Source: Brevibacterium album DSM 18261 (GTDB lineage Bacteria; Actinomycetota; Actinomycetes; Actinomycetales; Brevibacteriaceae). From it: 64,000 nucleotides of DNA. Made by a program: the position numbers and the translations under genes. The DNA lies in the NCBI RefSeq assembly GCF_000426445.1, contig NZ_AUFJ01000011.1, positions 62,001 to 126,000 of the forward strand. The letters are read 5' to 3'. Positions 52,912 through 62,698 of this stretch are shown piece by piece (the stretch's first letter is position 1; every line of letters starts with the position of its first letter). The notes under the pieces were generated by a model. It made no database searches, had not been told where the DNA came from, and saw only the letters and a program-made list of their open reading frames with translations.

Positions 52912-53942
52912 AGAGATTCCTGTCGTGGGGCAATCGCCTGCACAGCGGTGAGACCTCGATCCCGTTCGTGCCGCGCCGACGCACGTGGCTCAGCATCTCC
53001 GCGGTGCTGTGCGCGCTGTCGGTCGCGCTGCCGCTCGTCATCGGCTTCAACCTGGGCATCGCCTTCACGGGCGGTTCGCAGTTCCAGGTGGACAACCTCA
53101 GCTCCGCCGATTCCGCCGTGGGGGAGCAGGCCGTCGTCGAGGCGGTGGGCAACGCGAACGTCACCGCCGTCGCCTCCTCCGACACCTCGGTGCAGATCAC
53201 GAGCGATCAGCTCAGCGACGACGAGGTGTACACGGCCCGGCAGGCCCTCCTCGAGGCCTATCCCGTCGCCGATGAGGACATCACCTCGACCTTCGTGGGC
53301 CCGCAGTGGGGCCAGGACGTCACGGAGAAGATGGTGCGCGCGCTCGTGATCTTCGTGGCGCTCGCGATGGTCGTCATGGCCGTCTACTTCCGCACCTGGA
53401 AGATGTCGATCGCCGCGATCGTGGGCGTGGCCGCCGTCATGCTCATCACGATCGGGATCTACTCGGCCACCGGATTCGAGGTCACGCCCGCGGCGATCAT
53501 CGGCTTCCTCACGGTGCTGAGCTTCTCGATCTACGACACCGTCGTGGTGTTCGACAAGATCCGGGAGAACACCGCCGGCTTCCGCGACAACGTGCACATG
53601 ACGTTCTCGGAGCTCGTGAACCTCGGCGTCAACCAGACGACGGTGCGCTCGATCAACACCTCGATGATCTCCGCCCTGCCCATCGGCGCGATCCTCTTCA
53701 TCGGCGTGTTCATGCTGGGCGCGGGCACGCTCGTCGACATCTCGCTGTCGCTGTTCATCGGACAGATCGTCGCGGGCCTGTCGACGCTGTTCGTCGCCGC
53801 CCCCCTCTACGCCGCGCTCCGCTCGCGGGAGCCTGCGGTGCGCGAGCAGGAGGCCGCCGTCATCGCCCGCCGGAAGGAGAAGGGCCTCCCGGACCGCCCG
53901 CCGGTCCTCATGAGCGAGGCGCCGGTGAGCGCCGGCCGCTGA
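52908..53942 (+). CDS. secF: protein translocase subunit SecF
   Basis: A 344-aa partner of SecD. Helix 1 (WLSISAVLCALSVALPLVIG) precedes the SecF signature FNLGIAFTGGSQFQVDNL; the C-terminal five helices include VVMAVYFRTWKMSIAAIVGV, FLTVLSFSIYDTVVVFDKI and GTLVDISLSLFIGQIVAGLS. It is coupled to secD. Many actinobacteria have apt between secF and relA; here relA follows after 74 bp with its own -10 box. Confidence 0.95.
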   Translation: MKRFLSWGNRLHSGETSIPFVPRRRTWLSISAVLCALSVALPLVIGFNLGIAFTGGSQFQVDNLSSADSAVGEQAVVEAVGNANVTAVASSDTSVQITSDQLSDDEVYTARQALLEAYPVADEDITSTFVGPQWGQDVTEKMVRALVIFVALAMVVMAVYFRTWKMSIAAIVGVAAVMLITIGIYSATGFEVTPAAIIGFLTVLSFSIYDTVVVFDKIRENTAGFRDNVHMTFSELVNLGVNQTTVRSINTSMISALPIGAILFIGVFMLGAGTLVDISLSLFIGQIVAGLSTLFVAAPLYAALRSREPAVREQEAAVIARRKEKGLPDRPPVLMSEAPVSAGR

Positions 53943-53972
53943 TCCCATTGCCTCTCGGGGGTGTGCGTGGCA

Positions 53973-53978
53973 TAGCAT
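53973..53978 (+). promoter_or_regulatory. -10 box for relA
   Basis: TAGCAT, about 38 nt before the relA GTG at 54017, which has a strong GAGGAGG. Confidence 0.45.
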
Positions 53979-54016
53979 GAGTGCTCAGGCACCGCCGAGG
54001 GACGAGGAGGACGGTC

Positions 54017-56296
54017 GTGGCACAGGTCGATGAGACCTCCAGGCGCAGAGGGATCGGGCGGCTGGCGTTCTGGACCGCGCGGTCCCAGCAGGACCCGTCC
54101 CGCCCCAAGGCGCTCGGGCCCCTGCTGCAGGCGCTCGAGGCCGCGCACCCGGGCAGCGACACGCAGCTCGTGGTGCGGGCCTACCGCACGGCGGAGGGCG
54201 CCCACACGGGGCAGATGCGCAAATCCGGGGACCCCTACATCACGCATCCCGTCGCGGTCGCGACGATCCTCGCCGAGATCGGGATGGACCCGACCACGCT
54301 GGCCGCGGCCCTCCTCCACGACACCGTCGAGGACACGGACTACTCGCTCGCACAGCTGAGGGAGGACTTCGGCGAGGAGATCGCCGTCATGGTCGACGGC
54401 GTCACGAAGCTCGACAAGATCGAGTACGGGGCCGCGGCGCAGTCCGAGACCGTCCGCAAGATGATCGTCGCGATGAGCCGGGACATCCGCGTCCTCGTCA
54501 TCAAGCTCGCGGACCGGCTGCACAATGCGCGCACGTGGAAGTACGTGGCGGCCTCCTCGAGCTCGAAGAAGGCCAAGGAGACGCTGGAGATCTTCGCGCC
54601 GCTGGCCCACCGCCTCGGCATGAACACGATCAAATGGGAGCTCGAGGACCTCTCCTTCCAGGTCCTGTACCCCAAGGTGTACGAGGAGATCGTCCGCCTC
54701 GTGGCCGAGCGCACCCCCGAGCGGGAGAAGTACCTCGGGATCGTGTCGAAGGAGCTCGGCGAGGGGCTGAGCGAATCGCAGATCGACGCGACGATCTCGG
54801 GCCGGCCCAAGCACTACTACTCGATCTACCAGAAGATGGTCGTCCGCGGCCACGAGTTCGCGGACATCTACGACCTCGTGGGCGTGCGCGTCCTCGTGGA
54901 CACGGTGCGCGAGTGCTACGGCGCGCTCGGCATCGTCCATGCGAAGTGGTCTCCGGTGGCCGGCCGGTTCAAGGACTACATCGCGATGCCCAAGTTCAAC
55001 ATGTACCAGAGCCTGCACACCACCGTGATCGGTCCCTACGGCCGCCCCGTCGAGATCCAGATCCGCACGCGAGAGATGCACCGGCGCGCGGAGTACGGCG
55101 TGGCCGCGCACTGGAAGTACAAGGACCGGCCGGCGGCGCGCGCGGCCGGCGGGCGCACGGCCAAGGTGGGCGACACCGGCGCCGTCGACGACGTGACATG
55201 GCTGCGGCAGCTGCTCGACTGGCAGAAGGAGGTCACGGATCCCGACGAGTTCCTCGACAGCCTCCGCTTCGAGGTGAACTCGAAGGAGGTCTACGTCTTC
55301 ACCCCGAAGGGCGACATCGTCTCCCTGCCCGCGGGAGCCACTCCCGTCGACTTCGCGTACAGCGTGCACACCGAGGTGGGCCATCGCACGATGGGCGCGC
55401 GCGTCAACGGCCGCCTCGTCGCCCTCGAATCGGAGCTGAACAACGGCGATGTCGTCGAGGTGTTCACCTCGAAGGACGAGACCGCAGGACCCAGCCGTGA
55501 CTGGCTGAGCTTCGTGAAGTCCGCTCGCGCGAAGAACAAGATCCGGCAGTGGTTCTCGAAGGAGCGCCGGGAGGAGGCGATCGAGTCCGGCCGCCAGCTG
55601 CTGGCCCGGGCGATCAAACGCCACCGGCTGTCGGCGGAGACCCTCATGAGCGCGGCCGGCCTCGTGCGCGTGGCCGAGGAGCTCAACCTGCCCGATGTGT
55701 CCTCGCTGTACGCCGCGATCGGCAACGGCACGAGCTCGGCCGCACACGTCGTCGACCTGCTGGCGAAGGAGATCGAGCCGGAGGAGGCCGAGGAGGTGCC
55801 GCTGCGGCCGTCCAACCGGACGGGGCGCTCGAGCGGACACCACTCGTCCGCCGACGGCGTGCGGGTGAAGGGCTCCGACGGCCTCCTCATCAAGCTCGCG
55901 CGGTGCTGCACCCCGGTGCCGGGTGACGCGATCGTGGGGTTCGTCACGCGCGGACAGGGGGTGAGCGTGCACCGCAGCGACTGCACCAATCTGGGCTCGA
56001 TGCGCGCGGAGCCGGAGCGGTTCGTCGAGGTCGAGTGGACGGGCAGCACACAGGGCACCTATCTCGTGAACATCCAGGTCGAGGCGCTCGACCGCGCGGG
56101 CCTGCTCTCGGACATCACGCGGGTGCTCTCGGAGACCCATGTGAACATCCTCTCGGCCTCCGTCGCGACCTCGCGCGCCCGGGTGGCGCAGTCGCGCTTC
56201 GTGTTCGAGATGAGCGACGGCAGCCACCTCGACTCCGTGCTCGCGGCGGTGCGGAAGGTCGACGGGGTCTTCGACGTCTACCGCGTGAGCGGCTGA
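54017..56296 (+). CDS. relA: bifunctional (p)ppGpp synthetase/hydrolase (RSH family)
   Basis: A 759-aa stringent-response enzyme. The HD hydrolase domain is intact ([18 protein letters not shown] near residue 97; [11 protein letters not shown]), so it should both make and degrade (p)ppGpp. The synthetase domain contains [19 protein letters not shown] near 262 and [18 protein letters not shown]; a TGS domain ([20 protein letters not shown]) and a C-terminal ACT domain ([18 protein letters not shown]) follow. GTG 54017 has GAGGAGG about 7 nt upstream. Its 3' end overlaps the convergent downstream gene by 19 bp. Confidence 0.96.
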   Translation: MAQVDETSRRRGIGRLAFWTARSQQDPSRPKALGPLLQALEAAHPGSDTQLVVRAYRTAEGAHTGQMRKSGDPYITHPVAVATILAEIGMDPTTLAAALLHDTVEDTDYSLAQLREDFGEEIAVMVDGVTKLDKIEYGAAAQSETVRKMIVAMSRDIRVLVIKLADRLHNARTWKYVAASSSSKKAKETLEIFAPLAHRLGMNTIKWELEDLSFQVLYPKVYEEIVRLVAERTPEREKYLGIVSKELGEGLSESQIDATISGRPKHYYSIYQKMVVRGHEFADIYDLVGVRVLVDTVRECYGALGIVHAKWSPVAGRFKDYIAMPKFNMYQSLHTTVIGPYGRPVEIQIRTREMHRRAEYGVAAHWKYKDRPAARAAGGRTAKVGDTGAVDDVTWLRQLLDWQKEVTDPDEFLDSLRFEVNSKEVYVFTPKGDIVSLPAGATPVDFAYSVHTEVGHRTMGARVNGRLVALESELNNGDVVEVFTSKDETAGPSRDWLSFVKSARAKNKIRQWFSKERREEAIESGRQLLARAIKRHRLSAETLMSAAGLVRVAEELNLPDVSSLYAAIGNGTSSAAHVVDLLAKEIEPEEAEEVPLRPSNRTGRSSGHHSSADGVRVKGSDGLLIKLARCCTPVPGDAIVGFVTRGQGVSVHRSDCTNLGSMRAEPERFVEVEWTGSTQGTYLVNIQVEALDRAGLLSDITRVLSETHVNILSASVATSRARVAQSRFVFEMSDGSHLDSVLAAVRKVDGVFDVYRVSG

Positions 56297-56862
56297 GCGC
56301 CCCCGGCTGCGGGGCCCTGCGCGAAGACCGTGAGCGCGAGCTCGCGGACGAGGGCGGCATAGGGGCGCCTGCGGGCGCCGTCGAGCCAGCGCACGAAGGT
56401 GTGACGGTCGCCGGCGGGCACGCGCTCGAGGCGCTCGGCCGCAGTCCGCAGGGGCGCATCCGCGTCATGGCACAGCCGCAGGAGGTCGAACAGCGTCCGC
56501 TCGGGTGAGGTCACCCAGCGTCCGGCCAGGCGCATGCGCTCGGACGGCGGGACGTCCCGCTCGTAGACGATGTGCGCGCTCCGGCCGCCGCGGACGCGCC
56601 GGCGGACCGTCGTCGTGTACTCGCCCGGCTCGGGGGCCCGCCCCGTCCGGGAGCCCCACCAGATCCAGGCCGCGCTCCTGTGCGAGTGCGCGAACACGGG
56701 CCGCGGCGGGGGATCGAGGGCCGAGGCCCGGAGCACGGGATCGGGCACGGTGCCCGCCGGCACCCACACCGTCTCGGTGAGGCGGTCGAGGAGGCCGTCG
56801 CGTTCGAGCGCCAGCAGCCCCGTGCGGGGGAGGGGCTCACCGGCCCGGTGGAGGAGGTCCAT
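56278..56862 (-). CDS. AbiEi antitoxin-like hypothetical protein
   Basis: A 194-aa protein. The N-terminus ([20 protein letters not shown], then [11 protein letters not shown]) resembles the AbiEi-type winged-helix antitoxin domain, and [19 protein letters not shown] resembles the following core of such proteins; similarity is modest. No AbiEii-type nucleotidyltransferase toxin lies next to it, so a functioning type IV toxin-antitoxin pair is not supported. It is convergent with relA and overlaps it by 19 bp, which keeps both frames constrained. The function is otherwise unknown. Confidence 0.65.
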   Translation of the reverse strand: MDLLHRAGEPLPRTGLLALERDGLLDRLTETVWVPAGTVPDPVLRASALDPPPRPVFAHSHRSAAWIWWGSRTGRAPEPGEYTTTVRRRVRGGRSAHIVYERDVPPSERMRLAGRWVTSPERTLFDLLRLCHDADAPLRTAAERLERVPAGDRHTFVRWLDGARRRPYAALVRELALTVFAQGPAAGGAQPLTR

Positions 56863-56879
56863 GAACCCACACTCGTGCG

Positions 56880-56913
56880 GATCGGCCGGCCCCGCAAGGG
56901 GGTCCGGCCGATC
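56880..56913 (-). terminator. hairpin after the DUF349 gene
   Basis: 10-bp arms GATCGGCCGG (56880-56889) and CCGGCCGATC (56904-56913) extended inward by CCCC/GGGG. It lies just past the DUF349 stop and before the next gene on the same strand. Confidence 0.65.
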
Positions 56914-56928
56914 TGTGGACAGCGGTGC

Positions 56929-58296
56929 TCAGCCGAGGTCCTCCGCCGAGCGCGCGAGCTGGTCGTACCAGGCCTGCTTGGTGGCAAGCTCCTCGCGCAC
57001 CCGCGACGCCGCCCGGGCATCGCCGGCGGCCTCGGCACTCTCGAGCCGCGTGCGCAGCTCGGCCAGGCCGTCCTCCAGCTGGGCGAGCATGCCCGTCGCC
57101 CGCGCGCGGTGCTCGGGGTTCGAGCGCTTCCACGCGGCTTCCTCGGCCTCGGCGACGGCGCGCTCGACCTCGCGCAGTCCCCCCTCCATGCGGGAGACGT
57201 CCGCCCGCGGCACGCGGCCGGCGTCCTCCCAGCGCTCCTGGAGGCCGCGCAGCGCCGCCTTGGTGCGCTCGAGGTCCTTCACCGGCAGGAGCCCGCGGGC
57301 CTCGGCCAGCAGCGCCTCCTTGGCGACGAGGTTCTCGCGGTAGCCGGCGTCGATCCGCTCGTTCTCCGCCGTGCGCGCGTCGAAGAACACGTCCTGCGCG
57401 GCGCGGAACCGCGCCCACAGCGCATCGTCGTGCTTGCGCCCGGCGCGCGGGGCAGCCTTCCACTCGTCCATGAGCTCGCGGTACTTCGCGGCCGTCTCGC
57501 GCCACTGGGTCGAGGAGGAGAGCTCCTCCGCGCGGGCGATGAGCTTCTCCTTGATCCGGCGGCCCTCGGCGGAGCGCGCATCGAGCTCGGAGAAGTGCGC
57601 GCGGCGGCCCCTGTCGAACTCCGCACGGGCCGCGGAGAAGCGGCCCCACAGTGCGCGGTCCTCGGCCCGCGGCAGGCGCGGGTAGCCGGACTGCACGGAC
57701 TTCCACATCTCGAACAGCTCCCGCATCCGGGCCGCGGACTGCTTCCACTGCGTGCGGGCGGGGTCCTGGCCGGCGATCTCCTCGGCCTCGACGACCACGG
57801 CGGTGCGCAGGCGACGGCCCTCCTCGAGCTGTGCCGCACGGGCCGAGGCCTGCTCCGCGGCGGCGGTCCCGGCCGCGGCGATGAGTGCGTCGGTCCGGGC
57901 TGCGAGGGCGTCGACGTCGCCGACGACATTGGCCTCGGCGAGCTCCTCGCGGCGGGCGCGGGCGGAGGCGCCCACATCGGCGGCATCCGCCCCGGACTCG
58001 AGGCGGGCCTCGAGCAGGGCGATCTGCTCGACGAGGTCGAGGTGCTTGCCGGCGAAGTAGCGCAGGGCCTCCTCCGGCGAGGCGTCCGGGTACTGGCCCA
58101 CCTCGCGCTCACCGGAGGCGGTGCGGAGGAAGACGCGGCCGGACTCGTCCGCGCGGCCGTGGGCGAGCGCCTCCGCGAGCGCGGCCTCGCGGTCTCCGGC
58201 GGCGGGCCCCGCGGGGGCGGGAGCAGCCGGGCGGACGACGCTCGGCGCGGGGCCGGGGACGGGTCCGGGCTTGGGCGGCTGCGGGCTGGTGCTCAT
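56929..58296 (-). CDS. DUF349-repeat protein
   Basis: A 455-aa, highly charged, probably all-helical cytoplasmic protein. A Pro-rich N-terminus (residues 1-35) is followed by several DUF349 repeats, each with a W-x-x-x-F/W core, for example SVQSGYPRLPRAEDRALWGR, EWKAAPRAGRKHDDALWARF and GLQERWEDAGRVPRADV. DUF349 proteins have no firm biochemical function in actinobacteria. ATG 58296 has GAGG about 6 nt upstream. Commonly found near relA/hisS in this phylum. Confidence 0.85.
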   Translation of the reverse strand: MSTSPQPPKPGPVPGPAPSVVRPAAPAPAGPAAGDREAALAEALAHGRADESGRVFLRTASGEREVGQYPDASPEEALRYFAGKHLDLVEQIALLEARLESGADAADVGASARARREELAEANVVGDVDALAARTDALIAAAGTAAAEQASARAAQLEEGRRLRTAVVVEAEEIAGQDPARTQWKQSAARMRELFEMWKSVQSGYPRLPRAEDRALWGRFSAARAEFDRGRRAHFSELDARSAEGRRIKEKLIARAEELSSSTQWRETAAKYRELMDEWKAAPRAGRKHDDALWARFRAAQDVFFDARTAENERIDAGYRENLVAKEALLAEARGLLPVKDLERTKAALRGLQERWEDAGRVPRADVSRMEGGLREVERAVAEAEEAAWKRSNPEHRARATGMLAQLEDGLAELRTRLESAEAAGDARAASRVREELATKQAWYDQLARSAEDLG

Positions 58297-58391
58297 CGTG
58301 TACCTCGGGGGGTCGGCGTCATCGCTGCCCGGACCTGCGCGCAGACGTGAGCGGCTGACCCGGGCCGGGTCCCAGCATATCGGTAGGTCAT

Positions 58392-58397
58392 TACACT
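58392..58397 (+). promoter_or_regulatory. -10 box for the MBL hydrolase, leaderless type
   Basis: TACACT, then GGTGCGC and the ATG at 58405. The 11 nt CTGGTGCGCAT are shared exactly with the holA start region at 24958. Confidence 0.55.
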
Positions 58398-58404
58398 GGT
58401 GCGC

Positions 58405-59079
58405 ATGGAGATCACCGGTGTGCGCGCATCCCTGCTCGAGGTCAACTGCTACGCGCTGGCCGCGGGTGCGGGGGAGCCGGGTGCCGAGTGCGTGCTCGTC
58501 GACGCCGGCTGGGACTGCGGCGCGGACATGGCCGCGCTGCTGGCCGAGCGCGGCTGGCGGCCCGTCGCCGTCGTCCTCACGCACGGCCACGCCGATCATG
58601 TGCTGGGCCTGCCGAACCTCCTGCGCGCGTGCGGGGAGGACCTGCCGGTCCACCTGGGCCGCGCCGATGTCCACCGGCTCGCGGACCCCGCCGCCGGCGT
58701 CTCCGCGCAGTTCGCCCGGGCGCTCGAGCCCCTGACGCAGGACTGGGCCGCACCCGCGGTGCGCCCCGTCGACGACGGGGACGTGCTCGAGTGCGCCGGA
58801 CTCACGCTCACGGCCCGCGCCGCCCCCGGCCACACCGAGGGATCGACCCTCTTCACCGTCGAGGACCCGCGGGCCGGCGAGGGCGAGTCCGCCGTGCTCG
58901 TGAGCGGCGACGTCCTCTTCGCCGGCAGCGTGGGCAGGACCGATCTGCCGGGAGGCGATCCCGCCGCGATGGCCCGCACGCTCGCAGCCCTCCGCACGCT
59001 GCCGGACACCCCCGTGCTGCCGGGACACGGTCCGGCCACGCGGCTCTCGCACGAGCTCGCGGCCAACCCCTTCCTCTGA
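58405..59079 (+). CDS. MBL-fold metallohydrolase (glyoxalase II-like)
   Basis: A 224-aa metallo-beta-lactamase-fold enzyme. Metal ligands: LTHGHADHVLGL near residue 59, APGHTEGS near 142, SGDVLFAGSVGRTDLPGG near 168 and LPGHGPAT near 206, the set seen in glyoxalase II-like thioesterases. The substrate is not known; in mycothiol-using bacteria a mycothiol or other thioester is possible. ATG 58405 is used because the -10 box ends 7 nt upstream; GTG 58399 is the alternative. It stands 27 bp before hisS, a common actinobacterial pair. Confidence 0.88.
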   Translation: MEITGVRASLLEVNCYALAAGAGEPGAECVLVDAGWDCGADMAALLAERGWRPVAVVLTHGHADHVLGLPNLLRACGEDLPVHLGRADVHRLADPAAGVSAQFARALEPLTQDWAAPAVRPVDDGDVLECAGLTLTARAAPGHTEGSTLFTVEDPRAGEGESAVLVSGDVLFAGSVGRTDLPGGDPAAMARTLAALRTLPDTPVLPGHGPATRLSHELAANPFL

Positions 59080-59106
59080 CAGACCCCGATCAGGAGTATC
59101 GCTTCC

Positions 59107-60459
59107 ATGGCACGTGCCGCATCGCTGTCCGGCTTCCCGGAATGGCTGCCCGCAGACCGCATCGTCGAGGAGCGGGTCATCGACCTGCTCAAGCACACCT
59201 TCGAGCTCAACGGCTTCGCGGCCGTCCACACCCGTGCGATGGAGCCCATCGCCGCGCTCGCGAAGGACGGCGAGATCGACAAGGAGGTCTTCGCCGTCTC
59301 CCGGCTGCACGGGGACGGCTCGGACGCGAAGAGCCCCCTCGGCCTGCACTTCGACCTCACGGTGCCGTTCGCCCGCTATGTGGTCGAGAACGCCGGGCAG
59401 CTCGCCTTCCCCTTCAAGCGCTACCAGATCCAGCCCGTGTGGCGCGGCGAGCGCCCCCAGGACGGCCGCTTCCGCGAATTCATCCAGGCCGATATCGACG
59501 TCGTGGGCGAGGACGAGCTCGCCGACCACTTCGAGGTCGAGGTGCCGCTCGTCATGGCACAGGCCTTCGACCGCCTGTCGGAGCTCGGCGTGCCGCCGGT
59601 GCGCATCCTCGCCAACGACCGGCGCCTCATCGAGGGCTTCGCCCGCGGGGCCGGGCTCACGGACGTCCCGGCCGTGCTCCGGGCGATCGACAAGCTCGAC
59701 AAGATCGGCGAGGAGAAGGTCGCAGCCCTGCTCGCCGCCGAGGCCGGTGCCGATGCGCGCCAGCAGGAGCTCTGCCTCGCGCTCGCCCGGATCGAGAGCC
59801 CGGACGCCTCCTTCGCTGACGAGGTGCGCGCGCTCGGCGTGACCCACCCCCTGCTCGAGGAGGGCCTCGCCTCGCTCGTGCGCCTGCTCGAGGCCGCGCA
59901 CCGGCGCGCGCCCGGGACGGTGTGGGCGCAGCTGAAGATCGCCCGCGGGCTCGACTACTACACCGGCGCCGTCTACGAGACCCAGCTCATCGGCCACGAG
60001 GGCCTGGGCTCGGTGGCCTCCGGCGGGCGCTACGACGCGCTGGCGAGCACCGGGAAGCGCACCTACCCCGGCGTGGGCATGTCGCTGGGCGTCTCCCGCC
60101 TCATGTCCCGGCTCGTGGGAGCCTCGCGCATGGTCGAGGCGACGCGGCCGGTGCCCACCGCCGTGCTCGTCGCGGTCTCGACGGAGGAGGACCGGCCCGC
60201 CTCCGATGCCGTGGCCGAGGCCCTGCGCGCCCGCGGCATCCCGGCCGACGTCGCCCCGGCGGCGGCGAAGTTCGGCCGGCAGATCCGCTTCGCCGACCGC
60301 CGCGGGATCCCCTTCGTGTGGTTCCCGGACGGGGAGTCCGGCCATGAGGTCAAGGACATCCGCTCGGGTGCGCAGGTGAGCGCGGACCCGCAGGTGTGGA
60401 CCCCGCCGGCCGAGGACGTGTGGCCGCGCGTGGAGCAGCTCGCCCCCGCCGGGGACTGA
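59107..60459 (+). CDS. hisS: histidyl-tRNA synthetase
   Basis: Class II aminoacyl-tRNA synthetase charging tRNA-His, 450 aa. Motif 2 is in KRYQIQPVWRGERPQDGRFR, the histidine-binding loop in KIARGLDYYTGAVYE and motif 3 in SGGRYDALASTGKRTYPGVG; a C-terminal anticodon domain follows. The N-terminus (ARAASLSGFPEWLPADRIVE) is of the longer actinobacterial type. ATG 59107 has AGGAG 11 nt upstream. The stop codon lies within a 17-bp tandem repeat and just before a hairpin. Confidence 0.95.
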   Translation: MARAASLSGFPEWLPADRIVEERVIDLLKHTFELNGFAAVHTRAMEPIAALAKDGEIDKEVFAVSRLHGDGSDAKSPLGLHFDLTVPFARYVVENAGQLAFPFKRYQIQPVWRGERPQDGRFREFIQADIDVVGEDELADHFEVEVPLVMAQAFDRLSELGVPPVRILANDRRLIEGFARGAGLTDVPAVLRAIDKLDKIGEEKVAALLAAEAGADARQQELCLALARIESPDASFADEVRALGVTHPLLEEGLASLVRLLEAAHRRAPGTVWAQLKIARGLDYYTGAVYETQLIGHEGLGSVASGGRYDALASTGKRTYPGVGMSLGVSRLMSRLVGASRMVEATRPVPTAVLVAVSTEEDRPASDAVAEALRARGIPADVAPAAAKFGRQIRFADRRGIPFVWFPDGESGHEVKDIRSGAQVSADPQVWTPPAEDVWPRVEQLAPAGD

Positions 60460-60501
60460 GCCGGTCCGGGGACTGAGCCCGTCCGGGAGCTGAGCCGGAT
60501 C
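60451..60501. repeat. three 17-bp tandem units at the hisS stop codon
   Basis: GGGGACTGAGCCGGTCC (60451-60467), GGGGACTGAGCCCGTCC (60468-60484) and GGGAGCTGAGCCGGATC (60485-60501). The first contains the last codons and TGA of hisS; the third merges into the following terminator stem. Confidence 0.8.
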
Positions 60502-60516
60502 GGCCGGCTCAGCTCC
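60486..60516. terminator. two-way hairpin between hisS and the ArsR gene
   Basis: Perfect 13-bp arms GGAGCTGAGCCGG (60486-60498) and CCGGCTCAGCTCC (60504-60516) with a 5-nt loop. It includes the stop codon of the convergent ArsR gene (60509-60511). Confidence 0.75.
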
Positions 60517-60859
60517 GCTGCGGGCGCCGTTCGACGGGGTCCGGCGCGAGCGAGCCGTCCGGGGCGATGTGGTCGAAGATCTCCTCGACCATCGTCACGA
60601 CATGGGGGTCGTCGACCGTGTAGATGATCCTGCGGCCCTCGCGCCGCGAGCTCACGAGCCCGGCCAGGCGCAGCTTCGCGAGGTGCTGCGAGACGGCCTG
60701 GACGCTCACATCGGCCAGCGCCGCGAGCGAGGAGACGTCGTGCTCGTCGTCGACGAGGATGCGCACGATGAGCAGGCGGGTGGCCGAGGACAGCATGCGG
60801 AAGGTCTCGGCGGCCACCTCCACCTGGGCCGAAGTGGGCAGGTCCTCCTCATCGCGCAT
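60509..60859 (-). CDS. ArsR/SmtB-family transcriptional regulator
   Basis: A 116-aa winged-helix regulator. The HTH spans about residues 30-85 ([40 protein letters not shown]) with the wing [15 protein letters not shown]. Only one His pair (DPHVV) and no Cys is present, so metal sensing of the classic cysteine type is not supported. ATG 60859 is divergent from aspS with a 60-bp gap. No target operon is adjacent. Confidence 0.9.
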   Translation of the reverse strand: MRDEEDLPTSAQVEVAAETFRMLSSATRLLIVRILVDDEHDVSSLAALADVSVQAVSQHLAKLRLAGLVSSRREGRRIIYTVDDPHVVTMVEEIFDHIAPDGSLAPDPVERRPQRS

Positions 60860-60870
60860 GCGTCTAGGAC

Positions 60871-60876
60871 TATCAT
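60871..60876 (+). promoter_or_regulatory. -10 box for aspS
   Basis: TATCAT about 43 nt before the aspS GTG at 60920. The ArsR gene is read in the other direction from the same 60-bp gap, so it could repress either. Confidence 0.4.
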
Positions 60877-60919
60877 GGACCTGATTCTTTTCCCCATATC
60901 CCCCCGAGGAGCCCTCCAC

Positions 60920-62695
<1,776 letters not shown>

Positions 62696-62698
62696 CCT

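Noticed and set aside
56929..60345. A 1,138-codon minus-strand frame opposite hisS and the MBL gene
   Set aside because: The DUF349 protein starts at 58296 with its own ribosome-binding site; upstream sequence is an antisense shadow.
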